Source: Spirochaetales bacterium Spiro_01 (GTDB lineage Bacteria; Spirochaetota; Spirochaetia; Sphaerochaetales; Sphaerochaetaceae). Taken from it: a stretch of 7,361 nt of DNA. This document shows positions 6,921 to 7,361 of this stretch, in pieces. Both the position numbers and the translations under genes were made by a program. The notes beneath the pieces are model-generated. The model saw only the letters and a program-made list of their open reading frames with translations, ran no database searches and was not told the DNA's origin. The stretch covers positions 1 through 7,361 of the forward strand of contig LVBC01000127.1 in the NCBI GenBank assembly GCA_001604265.1, written 5' to 3'. Within the stretch, counting starts at the first letter, position 1, and every line of letters begins with the position of its first letter.

Positions 6921-7361
6921 CTATCTTTTCCTTCGCATCGTACAGATCAGTCTTGGTTCATCAAGGAATGGCACCCTGATATCGACAAGCTCGCTTGTAA
7001 AGCCCTCTACTGCAGAAAGCTCGGCCTCGACGTAGCTCCTCTGGCCCTTGTAGGCGCAGAAGGCACCGTCCTCTGCCATCAGCCGTCCGACATCCTCTAT
7101 GATGTCGTATATCGGATGGAAGGCGCGGCAGGTGATGACATCGAATTTCTCATCCACGGCCTTCACATCCCTATCTATGAGTCTGACATTCTTCAGCTGG
7201 CATCTGAGGATGACATTGCGAAGAAAATCGACTCTGCGCTTCATTCTCTCTATAAGGACGACCTCGTTGTCAGGGAACATGACTGCAAGGATGATGCCGG
7301 GAAAGCCGGCACCAGTGCCAAGGTCGGCAAGCCTTCCACTTCCAAGTTCCCTTCCTATAGA
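6921..7361 (-). CDS. rsmG: 16S rRNA (guanine-N7) methyltransferase RsmG/GidB (5' end missing)
   Basis: SAM-dependent methyltransferase that in characterised bacteria adds the N7 methyl group to G527 (E. coli numbering) of 16S rRNA; loss gives low-level streptomycin resistance. The frame is open through the right edge, so the annotation starts mid-gene: 146 residues are visible of a usual 205-215, missing about 60 N-terminal residues. In the visible part, LADLGTGAGFPGIILAV (11-27) is the SAM-binding glycine-rich motif, LIERMKRRVDFLRNV (36-50) matches the family's acidic-residue then K-R-FL segment, CRAF (78-81) matches the conserved RAF motif, and YKGQ (104-107) matches the ALKG(Q) strand. The end, VPFLDEPRLICTMRRKR, corresponds to the family's VPxLDxERHLVxIxK with the Arg-His pair altered. 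The ATG 81 bases inside the right edge is internal, since the family's SAM motif lies before it. The stop TAG is 2 bases before ftsK. Confidence 0.93.
   Translation of the reverse strand, partial: SIGRELGSGRLADLGTGAGFPGIILAVMFPDNEVVLIERMKRRVDFLRNVILRCQLKNVRLIDRDVKAVDEKFDVITCRAFHPIYDIIEDVGRLMAEDGAFCAYKGQRSYVEAELSAVEGFTSELVDIRVPFLDEPRLICTMRRKR

Noticed and set aside
7278..7280. ATG near the right edge as start of a short complete gene
   Set aside because: The same frame continues upstream to the window edge and encodes the SAM-binding motif LADLGTGAGFPG before this ATG, so it is an internal methionine of rsmG.

Overview
The window is an ordinary, gene-dense piece of bacterial chromosome with every gene on the minus strand. 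In transcription order (right to left) it holds the 3' part of an rsmG/gidB-type 16S rRNA methyltransferase, a complete ftsK/spoIIIE-type DNA translocase of 1206 residues, a complete DEAD-box RNA helicase of 521 residues, and the first 526 codons of an ABC exporter (fused membrane and ATPase domains) that runs off the left edge. I see no tRNA, rRNA, insertion sequence, prophage, CRISPR array or attachment site. The only real gap is 156 bases between ftsK and the helicase.

Organism: base composition is moderate (about half G+C by eye). All four genes share one codon style: many AGG/AGA arginine and ATA isoleucine codons, and few sense codons whose complement is a stop (TTA, CTA, TCA). That uniformity argues for vertically inherited core genes rather than an island. 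The gene set is universal in bacteria and does not fix the phylum. A spirochaete, for example from the Treponema/Sphaerochaeta side, is my best guess, but it rests on general impression only.

Layout: rsmG and ftsK are separated by 2 bases and are almost surely co-transcribed. Just after ftsK lies a 12-bp perfect hairpin that may end or attenuate that transcript. It is followed by a plausible promoter and a good ribosome binding site for the helicase. The helicase stop and the ABC exporter GTG start overlap in a GTGA, so those two genes look translationally coupled. I therefore read the window as two short transcription units: (upstream genes)-rsmG-ftsK, and helicase-ABC exporter-(downstream genes).

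The most distinctive feature is the long FtsK linker. Between the four N-terminal membrane helices and the motor it carries two highly charged, probably coiled-coil blocks. These flank four copies of a short motif, FAPS(N/S)LSP(D/S)HPRY(K/R)(M/L)F. The last two copies sit in a 28-residue identical block whose DNA copies differ only at silent positions. This looks like a repeated docking motif, possibly for a division or chromosome-segregation partner. I found no convincing new multi-gene system in the window.
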